From Galbula dea (lineage: Eukaryota > Chordata > Aves > Piciformes > Galbulidae), in NCBI GenBank assembly GCA_013399015.1, contig VWZX01002374.1, positions 53,358 to 117,357 of the forward strand: a stretch of 64,000 bases of DNA. The letters run 5' to 3'. Positions 24,001 through 36,000 of this stretch are shown piece after piece. Each line of letters starts with the position of its first letter. Positions within the stretch are counted from its first letter, which is position 1. The translations under genes and the position numbers were made by a program. Below the pieces are notes generated by a model. That model saw only the letters and a list, made by a program, of their open reading frames with translations, made no database searches and had not been told where the DNA came from.

Positions 24001-27000
24001 GGGCTGCTTAGCCTGGAGAAGAGTAGCCCCAGAGGGGAGCTGCTCAAGGCTCAGCAAGAGCTCAAGGACAGAAAGCAAGATGCTGGGGCCAGACTCTGCT
24101 CAGTGGTGGCCAGGGACAGCACAAGGGGCACTGGGCACCAACTGGAAGCCAGGAGGTTCCAGCTGAGCAGGAGGAGATTATCTTGTAGCCAAGGAGAATG
24201 TTGAGGGACTTGAAGCAGCCATCTGTGAATCCTCCACATGTTTTCAGTTGAATGCCTGTGTTTCTGTGTGTGGCCAATGGTGTCTGTGTCTTTCAGCCAG
24301 AGGAGTCTCTCAGTCTTCTGGGAAAAGAAACTCTACTGCTCACCTCCAAATTTCAGAATGAAGCTAAAACTCTAAAGAAGAGAAGTGATGGTTAGTTCAA
24401 AATTGATATTTCTGTTCCTTTCTAAATCTTGGCTGGTTTTCATGTGAGGGTTTTCTGGTGTTTTACTGTTTTGTTTATTTGTGAGGGTGTTGGTGTTGTT
24501 TGGTTTGGTTTTTAAATGAATACAACTTAAGCCACATGACCATATCATGGAATCATTGAATCACTAAGGTTGGAAAAGACCTCTGAGATCAGCAAGTCCA
24601 ATCATCAGCCTAGCACTGCCAGGTCACCAGTAAAACCATGGCTCTCAGTACCACTTCTCCAAGTCTTCTGAACACCTTTAGGGACAATGATTCCACTGCT
24701 GCCCTGGGCAGCCTGGGCCAGGCCTTGACAACTCTTTCCATAAAGAAATTGTTCCTCATGCTCAACCTAAACCTCCCCTGGTGCAACTTGAGGCTGTTTC
24801 CTCTGGTCCTGTCACTTGTTCCTTGGGAGAAGAGCCCAAGCCCCACCTGGCTCCAGCCTCCTCTCAGGGAGCTGCAGAGAGTGAGAAGGTCTCCCCTGAG
24901 CCTCCTCTTCTCCAGGCTAACCAAGCCCAGTTCCCTCAGCTGCTCCTCAAAACTTTTGTGCTCTAGACCCTTCCCCACCTTCCTTGCCCTTCTCTGGCCA
25001 CACTCCAGCACCTCCATGTCCTTCTGGCAGTGAGGAGCCCAAAACTGAGCCCAGGATTGGAGCTGTGGCCTCCCCAGTGCTGAGTAATTCAGATAGACAC
25101 AATAGATTCCTTCTTGGTTCCTTCTGTTCTATGCATGGGTTTTTTTCTAGTGAGGATTCTGCCAAGAGATCACAAATAAAGATAAGAAACACACTTGGCT
25201 CCTGTCAGATACCAGAAGAGCATCATAAAAATTAGAAGAGGTCACAATCATGAAATCAGTTTGGTTTCTAGCCTTTTCTTGACTCTGTTCCTGCCAATTC
25301 TGTCTGATGGAATTGACCAAAAGAGGGAGAACTTTGCATAGAGCAGTGCCCACAGGAGCTTCTCCATCCATCCATCTTCCTTTGACTTGACATTCCTGTC
25401 TGTAAAATGCTCTGTGGTCAAAAAAACCCCACCCAACCCACTTCCATTTGTGAAATAAATGAGTTCTCACTGTCCTTATGCACAGAGTTTGGGTGGGTTG
25501 TAGGCTGTTTCCTTACCTGTACTAAAATCACACTTCTTTCTTCCAACAGGTCTTCTGCTTGGGTTGAATGGGCTGAACAAAAGGGTTGAAGAAATCCAGG
25601 AGAGCACTAGTAAACTTGTCACCCACCTGAATGGTTCCCTGGTGACACTGAGAGCATTGCCTAACAGTAAGTGAAGGTTTGTGCACTGGGCAGAGGCTGG
25701 AAGCCAGGAGGTTTCAGCTGAGCAGGAGGAGAAGCTTGTTTGGTGTGAGGGTGTTGGAGCCCTGGCCCAGGCTTTGCAGAGAGGCTGTGGAGTCTCCTTG
25801 TGTGGAGAGATTGCCAAGGCAGCTGGAGGTGACCCTGGGCAAGCTGCTGTGGGTGCCCCTGCTGGAGCAGGGGGTTGGACTGGATGATCCCCAGAGGTCT
25901 CTTCCAGCCCCCACCATGCTGGGGTTCTGGGATCACTGCATTCTGTGTGTTATATTCAGATCTGACTGGGAAAACTAAGATTTTTTTTCCTGGAATTCAG
26001 GACTTGGATAAGCCAAGTCTGTGATCCCAACACTTGAAAATCCAATCTACCAAGGCTCCATTCAAATTGCTGCCAATTCTCTTTATTTGGACATGTCTGT
26101 CTCAAGTCCACACTCTAAGCCATGGCTCATTCACCACTCAAGCCAAGTTCAATCCTAGAAGGTCTTGGGTGTTTGGAGCTCCCTTCCTGGACTGAAGAGC
26201 ACAAACCCCACAAACTTAGCACTCTTAGTGTGGAAGGACCTGAACTGAGAGCATCTGGAATGCTTTGCCTCTTGGTCCCTGTGGTGTTCTGAAGCCAGGC
26301 AGTTATTCCTCCCAAGGAGGAGTGAAAGCTGTGATTTGTTTGTGTTGTAACCTGAGGCTTGGGTTTCAGGTCCAAGGAAATACATGCTTGAGGTGAAAGA
26401 AGTTGCTGTGTCTGCAAACACCACTGCTCTGATGGGTTTAGGTCACTTTGGGGATTTCAGTCAAAAGCTGCTGGATACTTCTACATTGAGCAGAGTTAAT
26501 GACACCCTGAGGAGAACCACTGAGCTTATCACTGATTCCTCTAGAGCTGGTGAGTTGGCTGCTTCCTTCCCTCTTCAGTAGTGGCACTGCTTGCAGAAGC
26601 AGAGCTGATCTTTGGGGTTATTGGGTGTTAAATAGGAGTCTGAGGAAATGAAATGTGGTAACTTGTAGGCATTGGCCCAGGCTGCCCAGGGAGGTGATGG
26701 AGTCCCCATCCCTGGGAGTGTTCAAGGTGGAGATGTGATGCCTGGGGCCATGGTTCAGTGGTGAGCTGACAGTGGTGGGTGGGTGGTTGGACTGGATGAT
26801 CTCAGAGGCCTTTTCCAACCAGCATGACTCTGTGATTCTAAGGAAGTCTAGAGGATTAAGAGTACCTGGGGGATGGTCTGAAGAGTATTTATGGGATGTC
26901 AGGTAGTGATAGGACTAGGGGGAATGGATGAAAACTAGAGGAGGGGAGATTGAGATTGGATATTAGGAGGATGTTCTTCCCTGTTAGGGTGGGGAGACAC

Positions 27001-30000
27001 TGGAACAGGTTGCCCAGTGAGGTTGTGGAAGCTCCATCCCTGGAAGCTTTTAAGGCCAGGCTGGCTGGGGCTGTGGGCAACCTGCTCTAGTGGGAGGTGT
27101 CCCTGGCAGGCAGGGGGGTTGGAACTAGATGATCTTTGAGGTCCCTTCCAACTCTGGCTATTCTAGGATTCTATGATATTCCTAATTATGTGCATTTCTT
27201 ACTGATGTTTCAAACTGCAATCCAAATGATCAGAAAGAGATGACCTGGGTGAAGTACTTTAGCCACCAGCAATGCATTTCTCTTTCAAGCTACCTCAACC
27301 TCTCCTTTCTGCTTTGGCAGCAGTCACAGCTGAGCAACGAGTTCAAGAAGTGGAAGCACAAGCAAGTCTCTTGTTGGAGAGGCTGAAACCTTTGAAAGTG
27401 CTGGAGGAGAACCTGAGCAGAAACCTGTCTGAGATTAAAGAGCTCATCAGCCAGGCCCGCAAGCAGGCAGCATCTGTGAGTTCAATCACCTCAGACTTCA
27501 GTGGCTTCAGCAGGGAAGTTCTGGCTAGGAAAGGCACTGGATGGTTGGACCCAAAGGGTGGTGGTGAATGGAGTTCACTCCAGTTGGCAACTGGTCACAA
27601 GTGGTGTTTCCAGTGGCTCAGTTTTGGAGCCAGTTCTGTTTAATGTCTTTCTGGATGAGGGGGTTGAGGGATACCCTCACTGAGTTTCAACCCAACATTT
27701 ATTGTCCTTGTCTGAGGTGCTTGCATAGTCCAATGAGGAGATGTGAAGTCAGTAAATGAAATGAGTGCATTCTGTCTGACTTCATCCTTTTCTGCTCGTG
27801 AATCTCTCTGCCAAGTGACACCTAGGAGATTGCCAAGATCTAACCCAGGTAGCAAGAATTAGATTGCAGGATAGTATCTCAGCAAATGGCTTGGTCAGAA
27901 GCTGAACACACAGATTGCAGCAGTAGGTGCTGTGGATATTGAGACCTGGTTAGATTCCATCTCCTCCTTTCCCTCCTCAGATTAAAGTTGCAGTGGCAGC
28001 AGACAGAGATTGCATTCGTGCCTACCAACCCCAGCTTTCCTCTAGCAACTACAACACCTTAACCCTCAATGTGAAGACCTCTGAGCCAGATAACCTCCTT
28101 TTCTACCTGGGTAGCAATGGAAAGGTAAGTTTCTAGCATGTATTTATGGAAGGTGATGGTAGACAGATGTTCTCCTTGATTATATGTGTGGTTTATTCCT
28201 GCTTGACTTCAAACTAAGGATCCAAGTGAGGCCCCTGACAAAAGTGTTCATTAGGAGTGGAAATAGTTTTGTGCCTTAGGTGATTCCAGAGATCCTCAAG
28301 GGCTTAGAAATAAAAGCAGCTCATTCCTTAGCATTGCCTCTTGGCCATAGCATGAAACTCCCCCTTCTATGGTGGAGTGACTACACCAGTGGACAAGGGA
28401 AGAGCTACAGGTGTCATCTGTCTGGACTTGTGTAAGGCCTTTGACATGGTCCCTCCAGAACACCCTTCCCTTGGAATGGGAGAGGGATGGATTTGATGGG
28501 TGGGTAATGAACTGCTTGGATGGTCACAGCCAGAGCCTAGTGATCAATGGCTTGATCTCCAAGTGGAGATCAGTGCCAAGTGGTGTCCCTCAGAGGTCTG
28601 TACTGGGACCAGTGCTGTTGAATATCTTCATCAATGAGACAGTGAGATCAAGTGCACCCTCAGGGAGCTTGCAGCTGACCCCAAGCTGAGTGGTGCAGTT
28701 GACACACTTGAGGGACAGGATCTATCCAGAGAGATCTAGACCAGCTTGAGAGGTAGGCCCATGGAAACCTCCTGGGGTTCAACGAGGCCAAGTGTTAGGT
28801 AGGGAGATGAGTCTGGAAAGACTTTCTTCATGTTATTCCATGTCAAAGCCAAACTAGACCCAGCAGAAGGTGGATGTTGGATCTGGGGTGTTCCATGCAG
28901 CCCTGCTGTCTTTCAGCCAGACTTCCTCGCGGTGGAGATGCGGCGGGGGAAGGTGGCTCTCCTCTGGGATCTGGGCTCAGGCTCAGCAAGAGTGGAGTAC
29001 CCTGATTATCAGATGGACAACAACAAATGGCACAGGATACATGCAACCAGGTAATTCCAACACTGGCTCAGGCTGCCCCAAGAGATGGGAGATGTCCCAT
29101 CCCTGGAACTCAACCCTCTTCTGAGTTTTCCAGTAGTGAGATTTTCGTTGTCCTTAAAACGAGAAGCCAGTCACCTGTGTTGATGAAACCTGATGATTTC
29201 TAGAAGGATTCATCAGTCTCTGTGCTTGGCAGGTTTGGCAGAACAGGTACACTCAGCATAGAGGAAATGAACTCCAACCAGAAGCCTTCATCCAAGTCTG
29301 GGACCTCTCCAGGGCCAGCCAGCATCCTAGATGTTAACAGATCAACCCGCATGTTTCTTGGAGGACTTGGAGGGCAAATCAAGGTGAAAGCCAGAGAGGA
29401 GATGTCTGTGAGCTGTTGTTTATGTCTGAGTAGCTCTTGACTTAGCATTTGTGTCATCAATTTGTCACCTCATCAAGAAATGGCAGATAGAGGGTGGCTG
29501 GTTACAAGTGGTGCTCCTCAGGGTTCAGACCCAGCCCTGTTTGATGTCTTTCTTGATGATCTGGTTGAGGGGATTGAGTGCATCCTCAGTAAGTTGCAGG
29601 TTGACACCAAGTTGGGTGGAAGTGTTGATTTGCTTGAAGGTAGGAAGGCTCTATGGAGGGATCTGGGCAGGCTGGATCAATGGGATGAGATTCAACAAGG
29701 CCAAGTGCTGGGACCTGCACTTGGGTCACAACAAGCCCAGGAATGCTCCAGGCTTGGGGCAGAGTGGCTGGGAACTTGCTAGGTAGAAAAGGACATGAGA
29801 GGGGTTGGTTGACAGCAGCTGAAGATGAGCCAGCAGTGTGCCCAGGTGGCCAACAGTATCCTGGCTTGGATCAGCACTAGGGTGGCAGCAGGGCTAGGGC
29901 AGGGATTGGCCTCTTGGGCTGGGCACTGGGGAGGCCACAGCTCCAATCCTGGGGTCAGGTTTGGGCTCCTCACTGCCAGAAGGACACTGAGGTGCTGGAG

Positions 30001-33000
30001 TGTGTCCAGAGAAGGGGAAGGGTCTAGAGCACAAGTGTTGTGAGGAGCAGCTGAGGGAACTGGGCTTGGTTAGCCTGGAGAAGAGGAGGCTCAGGGGAGA
30101 TCTTCTGGTTCTCTGCAACTCCCTGACTGGAGGCTGAAGCCAGGTGGAGGTTGGGCTGGGCTCTTCTCCCAAGGAGAAAGTGATAGGACAAGAGGAAACA
30201 GCCTCAAGTAACACCAGGGAAGGTTCAGAGTAGATATTAGGAGGAATTTCTTCCCCCAGAGGGTTCTCAGGCATTGGCCCAGGCTGCCCAGGGAGGTGGT
30301 GGAGTCACCATGCCTGGAAGAGTTCAGCAAACATGGAGCTGTGGTGCTGGGGGCCATGGTTTAGTGGTGGTTCATGGTTGGACTGGGTGATCTCAGAGAT
30401 CTCTTCCAACCATGATGATCTGCTGATTCTCTCAGTATGTTTTAGCATCCTGAAGTTCCTTTTCCCTGGCTCTTCTTACCTCAAGTGTTACCCCTGGCAG
30501 AGTGTGTGCCTGCAGATTCTACTATGAGTTTTCCATCTCCTTCTCCCATGGCTCCTTTCACTTTGGCCATTGTTATTCATGCCATGAAGCTTGTAAGTCA
30601 GTCAAGGACATAGTTATTTGGGGTTTTTTTTTCCCTTTACCCTGCTGCAAATCCACATCTATTATGATTGAAACACTAATTGTTCAGAGTTGCACTAAAC
30701 CCATGTTGTTCTTTCATTATGATTTATATCTAATAACCTCAGAGTTCTGGGGAGGGAGGGGTGGCAGGCAGGGAGGAAACAACCAAGCAAAAATTGAAGG
30801 GCATCCTTTTCCAGCATCCTTGACATTAATTGTATTGATGAAATATTTCTTCTCTTCCAGAAATCTCCTGCTGTGAAGGTGACCCATTTCAAAGGGTGCA
30901 TGGGGGAGGCATCCCTGAATGGCAAATCCATTGGGCTTTGGAACTTTCTGGAGAGAGAGGGCAAGTGCAATGGCTGTTTTGGAAGGTATTGTGTCTCACT
31001 CTCTTTTTTTGGAACACATTTAAGAGTCATTTCCAGCTGCAGTCTCTTTCTTTGTTCTAGCTAAAGCTAATGAGCTCAGGGCAACTGCAGGATTTCCTCA
31101 ATCATTAACTCAGATCTGAACACACTCCTCTGAAGGTGTCAATTAATTTCATTATGTGGAGTTTTATTACTTATTAATCCCTTCAATTTTCAGAGGAGTT
31201 CTCTTGCTGTGCTCTGTTTGATGTATTGAGAGTAGGAACTGCCAGTGATCCAAAATGTTTCTCTTCCAGTAATGTTCAGCAGGAGGAATTTATCCTTTCC
31301 AAGGATAAGAATCAGTGTAACACACTATTGTAAATCAAAACAACCAGGGAGGTCTCTACCATTCCTATCCTGACTCTGACAGGGGGTTGCAGACTGGGCT
31401 GCTTTTATGGTTAAGGAATGAAAAAGAGATATTCCAGACCATATTCCCTCCTGTAGAAACAGCAGATGGTGCTCCTGGATTGCCTGAGGCATGTCCTACA
31501 AGGATTCTGGGTTGCAGGGAAGGGGTTAATAGCACCTTAGGAAGTGCAGTTAGGTAAAGCACTTGGAGAGATGGAGAACATGCTTTAAGGGAGAGGATGT
31601 TCAACAGGGGCAAGCAGAGGGTCCTGCACCTGAGGAGGAATAACCCCATGGAGCAGGACAGGTTAGGGGTTGAGCTGCTGGGAAGCAGCTCTGCAGAGAA
31701 GGACCTGGGAGTGCTGGTGGGCAACAAGTTCCCCATGAGCCAGTAGTGTGCCCTCATGGCCAAGAAATGGTCTCCTGGGGTGCATTAAGAAGAGTGTGAG
31801 CAGCAGGTCAATGAAATTCTCTTCCTCTTCTACTCTGCCTTAGTCTGGAGGCCACCTCTGGAGTCCTGGGTCCAGTTCTGGGCTCCCCAGTTCCAGAGAG
31901 ACAAGGAACTAGTGGAGAGAGTCCAGCAGAGCACAGGAAGATGCTGAGGGCACTGGAGCATCTGTGGCAGGAGGAAAGGCTGAGAGCCCTGGGGCTGCTT
32001 AGCCTGGAGAAGAGCAGCCCCACAGGGGAGCTGCTCCATGCTGAGCAAGAGCTGCAGGACAGANATGTTGTGACAGTTACTTTTTCCCTTAAGAAATCCT
32101 TGGGATTTTTCATACCTAGGGAAAACCATTTTTGATCTTGTCTGCATCCTCCCCTGTGGCTCAGTCATCCCCTGTGAGGTTCTGCAATGCAAGTGACCTT
32201 TGGCTGGTAGCCTTCTGTTGCCCACACCATGGACTCAAGTCTATCTTTGCTTCCTAATCCAGCTGCCTTGGGGATGGCATCAACCGATGTCATTTTTCTT
32301 TACTTTGGATTAAAAAAACCCCAAAACTGCAACCCCTACAGATCTTCAGCTAACATCTTGAACTGTTCTCTCCTCCCCCAGCCCCCAGGATGAGGACCCT
32401 TCCTTCCATTTTGATGGCAGTGGCTACTCAGTGGTGGAGAAGGCTCTGCGCTCAACAGTCACCCAGATCATCCTCTTCTTCAGCACCTTCTCCCCTCATG
32501 GGCTGCTTCTCTACCTTGCTTCCAATGGCACTGTAAGAAAATGGGGGCAGGGTCTTAAAATTGAATTCAGGTCACCTGCTGGTTCCTTGCTGTCTCCTTT
32601 GTTAGATTGTTTTCAGCTTCTGTAGGTTCCAGTGTCTCTGCATGGGTGATCACCTGTGCTTGGCATCCTCAGCCAAAGGAGTGAAGTAGGGAAGCCCAGA
32701 GATAACTTCTCTGAGCCAGGAGTCACATGTGCCCAGGGCAAAATTAAGCAATGAAAGGAACTCTCAAGGATTTGTTTTATTTCTAAACACAATGATTATT
32801 TGACTAAAGGCAAGTAAAAGGAACAGAGAGGACAACAAATGGGAGGAACTTTGGGAGAGTGTAAAAGAAAGTCACCATCCCTGGAGGGTTTCAAAGCCCT
32901 GGAGATGTGGTGCTGAGGGCCATGAGTTAGTGGTGACCTGGCAGTGCTGGTTAATGGTTGGGCTTGATATGAAATCAAGTCTCTTCCAACCAAACCAATT

Positions 33001-36000
33001 CTATGATACCAGACTTACATTGAGCAGAGGGAATGCTTCATGAGTTTCAGAAAGTCTCTTTTTAGTCCCTGCAGAAGCTCTCTCCTTCCTGCAGAAGGAA
33101 GAATATTGTTTGGTCATTATTCAACAGTCAAATCAAATCACTCTCAACTTCATCCATCAGAAACCAAAAGCTGATGTGACATTTGCTACTTAAACCTTCC
33201 TCTGTGGAGTAATCAAGACTGATGATGTATCTAAGCCAGCATTAGAATACAAGCAAGCAAGAGGACATCCTGGGGGTGCAGATGTAACTTCAGTTTCCTG
33301 AACACAGCAAAGAGTGTTCTTAGCCTTTGGGAGCAATTTATTTCCAGGAATTTCATTTCTTTCTTTCTTTTCCCCCCTATTCCCAGAGAGATTTCTTGTC
33401 CCTGGAGCTGGTTGATGGCAAGGTGAGGCTGACTCTTGACCTAGGCTCAGGACCTCTTGCCCTGACCACTGCCAACCGTTACAACAACGGGACGTGGTAC
33501 AAGGTCTCCTTCAGTAGGAACAAGAAGCAAGGTAGGTACAGACAGAGGAGAAACCAGACCCCTGCATGGCTGCAGCTGGCTAAGGTGGCTCAGGAACTGT
33601 CACTGCAACTAAATTTGGTCTCTTCCAACGTAGTAGCCACACCTCTGTTACATTCCTCTTAGGGAAATAGTGTGGATCTTGTGCTTGCTTTGCCCCAGAA
33701 GGAGCAGGTGGTGCAGAAGTTGCCAGACAAAGAGATGGCAATAGTCTGTCAAGAGTGAGAGGTGTGTTCTCCAGGTCATGCTCAGGGATCAGGTTTTCTC
33801 TGCTGGTTTTAATAATGTCCAGTACAGCAGTGTTTTGGGAAGGAATAGATTGCAAAGATGCTGTGTTAATAGCTAAAACACCTTCTCAAATATACATACA
33901 CATATATATATATGGTTTCCTGTAGGCTTCCTCAGACCTGCTTTTGGCAGAGAAGAATGAGTGGCATGAGCAGAAGAGCTGGAAGTGCAATAAATGACTC
34001 TAGTCATAAGAAAATTGTCCATATGGTTAGATGTTAGGAGAAGGTTCTTCAGCCAGAGAGTGGTGGAGCACTGGAACAGGCTCCCCAGGGCTGCAGTCAT
34101 GGCAACAACTCTCCTGGAACCCCAAAAGCATTTGGCCAATGCTCTTAGCCACATGGGGTGACTTTGGGGTTGTGCTGTGCAGAGACAGGAGTTGGACTCC
34201 ATGATCCTGGGGGATCCCTTCCAGCTCAGGACACTCTGTGATCCCACAGTTCTATGTGTTTCAGTCAGTTAACAGAGTTTCCTTGAACAGAGCCAAGATT
34301 GCCAAAGTGGAAGGTGTGTAGCAGTGTCCTTCTCCAGATCTTCACTCTCTTTCTTCCCTACAGGAATTTTGGTAGTGATGGATGCATATAACCTTAATTA
34401 TAAAGAGACCAAGCAAGGAGAATCTCCTGGGGTTGCCTCAGACCTGAACCGCTCAGACAAGGACCCAATCTTCATTGGTGGGCTGCCAAGGTCAAGGGCT
34501 GTGAGGTAAAGTGTCCTCTTGCTTTTCCCCTTTGGCTAAGACTCTTGTAGCTAGAAGGAAACTCTTCAATATTATCTCCACTGAAATGAGTAACAATCAA
34601 GTGAAGTGAAGTCTGGTGTCTTCTTTCTGGCCATGTGTACCACAGATACCTGTCCTGATGGGTGACCCACCAATCCTCCTTTGACTGCTGCCTCTTCCAG
34701 GTGGCATTGGTGGGTGCAACTGTGCTTCAGGATCAGAGCTCTACTTCAGAAAGGAATTCTTGCTTAGGGCTAGGAAGATGCTGAGGGCACTGGAGCATCT
34801 GTGGCAGGAGGAAAGGCTGAGAGCCCTGGGGCTGCTGAGCCTGGAGAAGAGCAGATCCAGAGGGGAGCTGCTCCATGCTGAGCAAGAGCTGCAGGACAGA
34901 AGGCAAGAGGCTGGGGCCAGACTCTGCTCAGTGGTGGCCAGGGACAGCCCAAGGGGCACTGAGCACCAACTGGAAGCCAGGAGGTTGCAGCTGAGCAGGA
35001 AGAGAATCTTGTTTGTTGTGAGGGTGTTGGAGGCCTGGCCCAGGCTGCCCAGAGAGGCTGTGGAGTCTCCTTGTGTGGAGAGATTGCCAAAGCAGCTGGA
35101 GGTGACCCTGGGCAAGCTGCAGTGAGCAGCAGGGGTTGGACTGGATGATCCCTAGAGATCCTTTCCAACCCCAACCATGCTGGGATTCTTGTCATTCAGT
35201 TTTGAAACTTGGAACAGAGGAGATCAATACATCCAAGATCCCCACCCCAAATCTGTGTTTCATAGCATGTCTCTAGTTGATACTCCTCCCATTGCACATC
35301 CCTGCTGGGCTTGTAAAGTCCTAATTCTTCCAGTGGCTTCACTTGGAGAGGATAAACATGACAAGAGAAAATCTCCTTAAGCTGTCTGCATGCTCTTGAC
35401 AGTAAGGTCAACTCCAGGACACTATTGGTCTGGGTGCAGTTATTGCAGAGGTTCAGACTCAACCTTAGCTGGCAGAGCAGCCTGGAAGGGATTAGAGCAG
35501 AACAGCCTTGGATGTCTCCAATTGAAACCTGGAACCCATATGGACTTAAGAAATGAAATGGAATTGCTAGGTGGAGGAGAGCTACAGTTGCCCTCTCCCA
35601 TGACTCTTCAGCTGAGGATTTGCCCCTTCAAGGTCTGGGCAATGACCTGGTGTGGTCACTACAAATTGTGGTGTGTTTCCATTTGTTATCTGCCTCTTTT
35701 TAAGATGAGAATTAATATCTGCTGAGGGTAAACCCCAAATTACCTCCACTTTTCCCTTCTATTCTTTAACCCAAGTATCTCTTTTCCTTCTGGAGGAGAA
35801 CTTTCATCTTTTCTCCCCAGAGATTCCCAACGCTACTCTGAAAATAAAGCTACCATAAATAAATTAAGACAAAACCAGACCAAAAAACCAAAAACCCACC
35901 TTGTTTTTGTGTTTCAGGAGAGGTCTCAGTAGCAGGATGTATGTGGGATGCATCAAGAACCTGGAAATATCTCGTTCAACCTTTGACTTGCTTAGGAACT

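Noticed and set aside
32387..32388. Second AG as alternative acceptor for the LG2 exon
   Set aside because: It would shift the frame. The first AG at 32380-32381 keeps the SPQDEDPSF reading that matches human.
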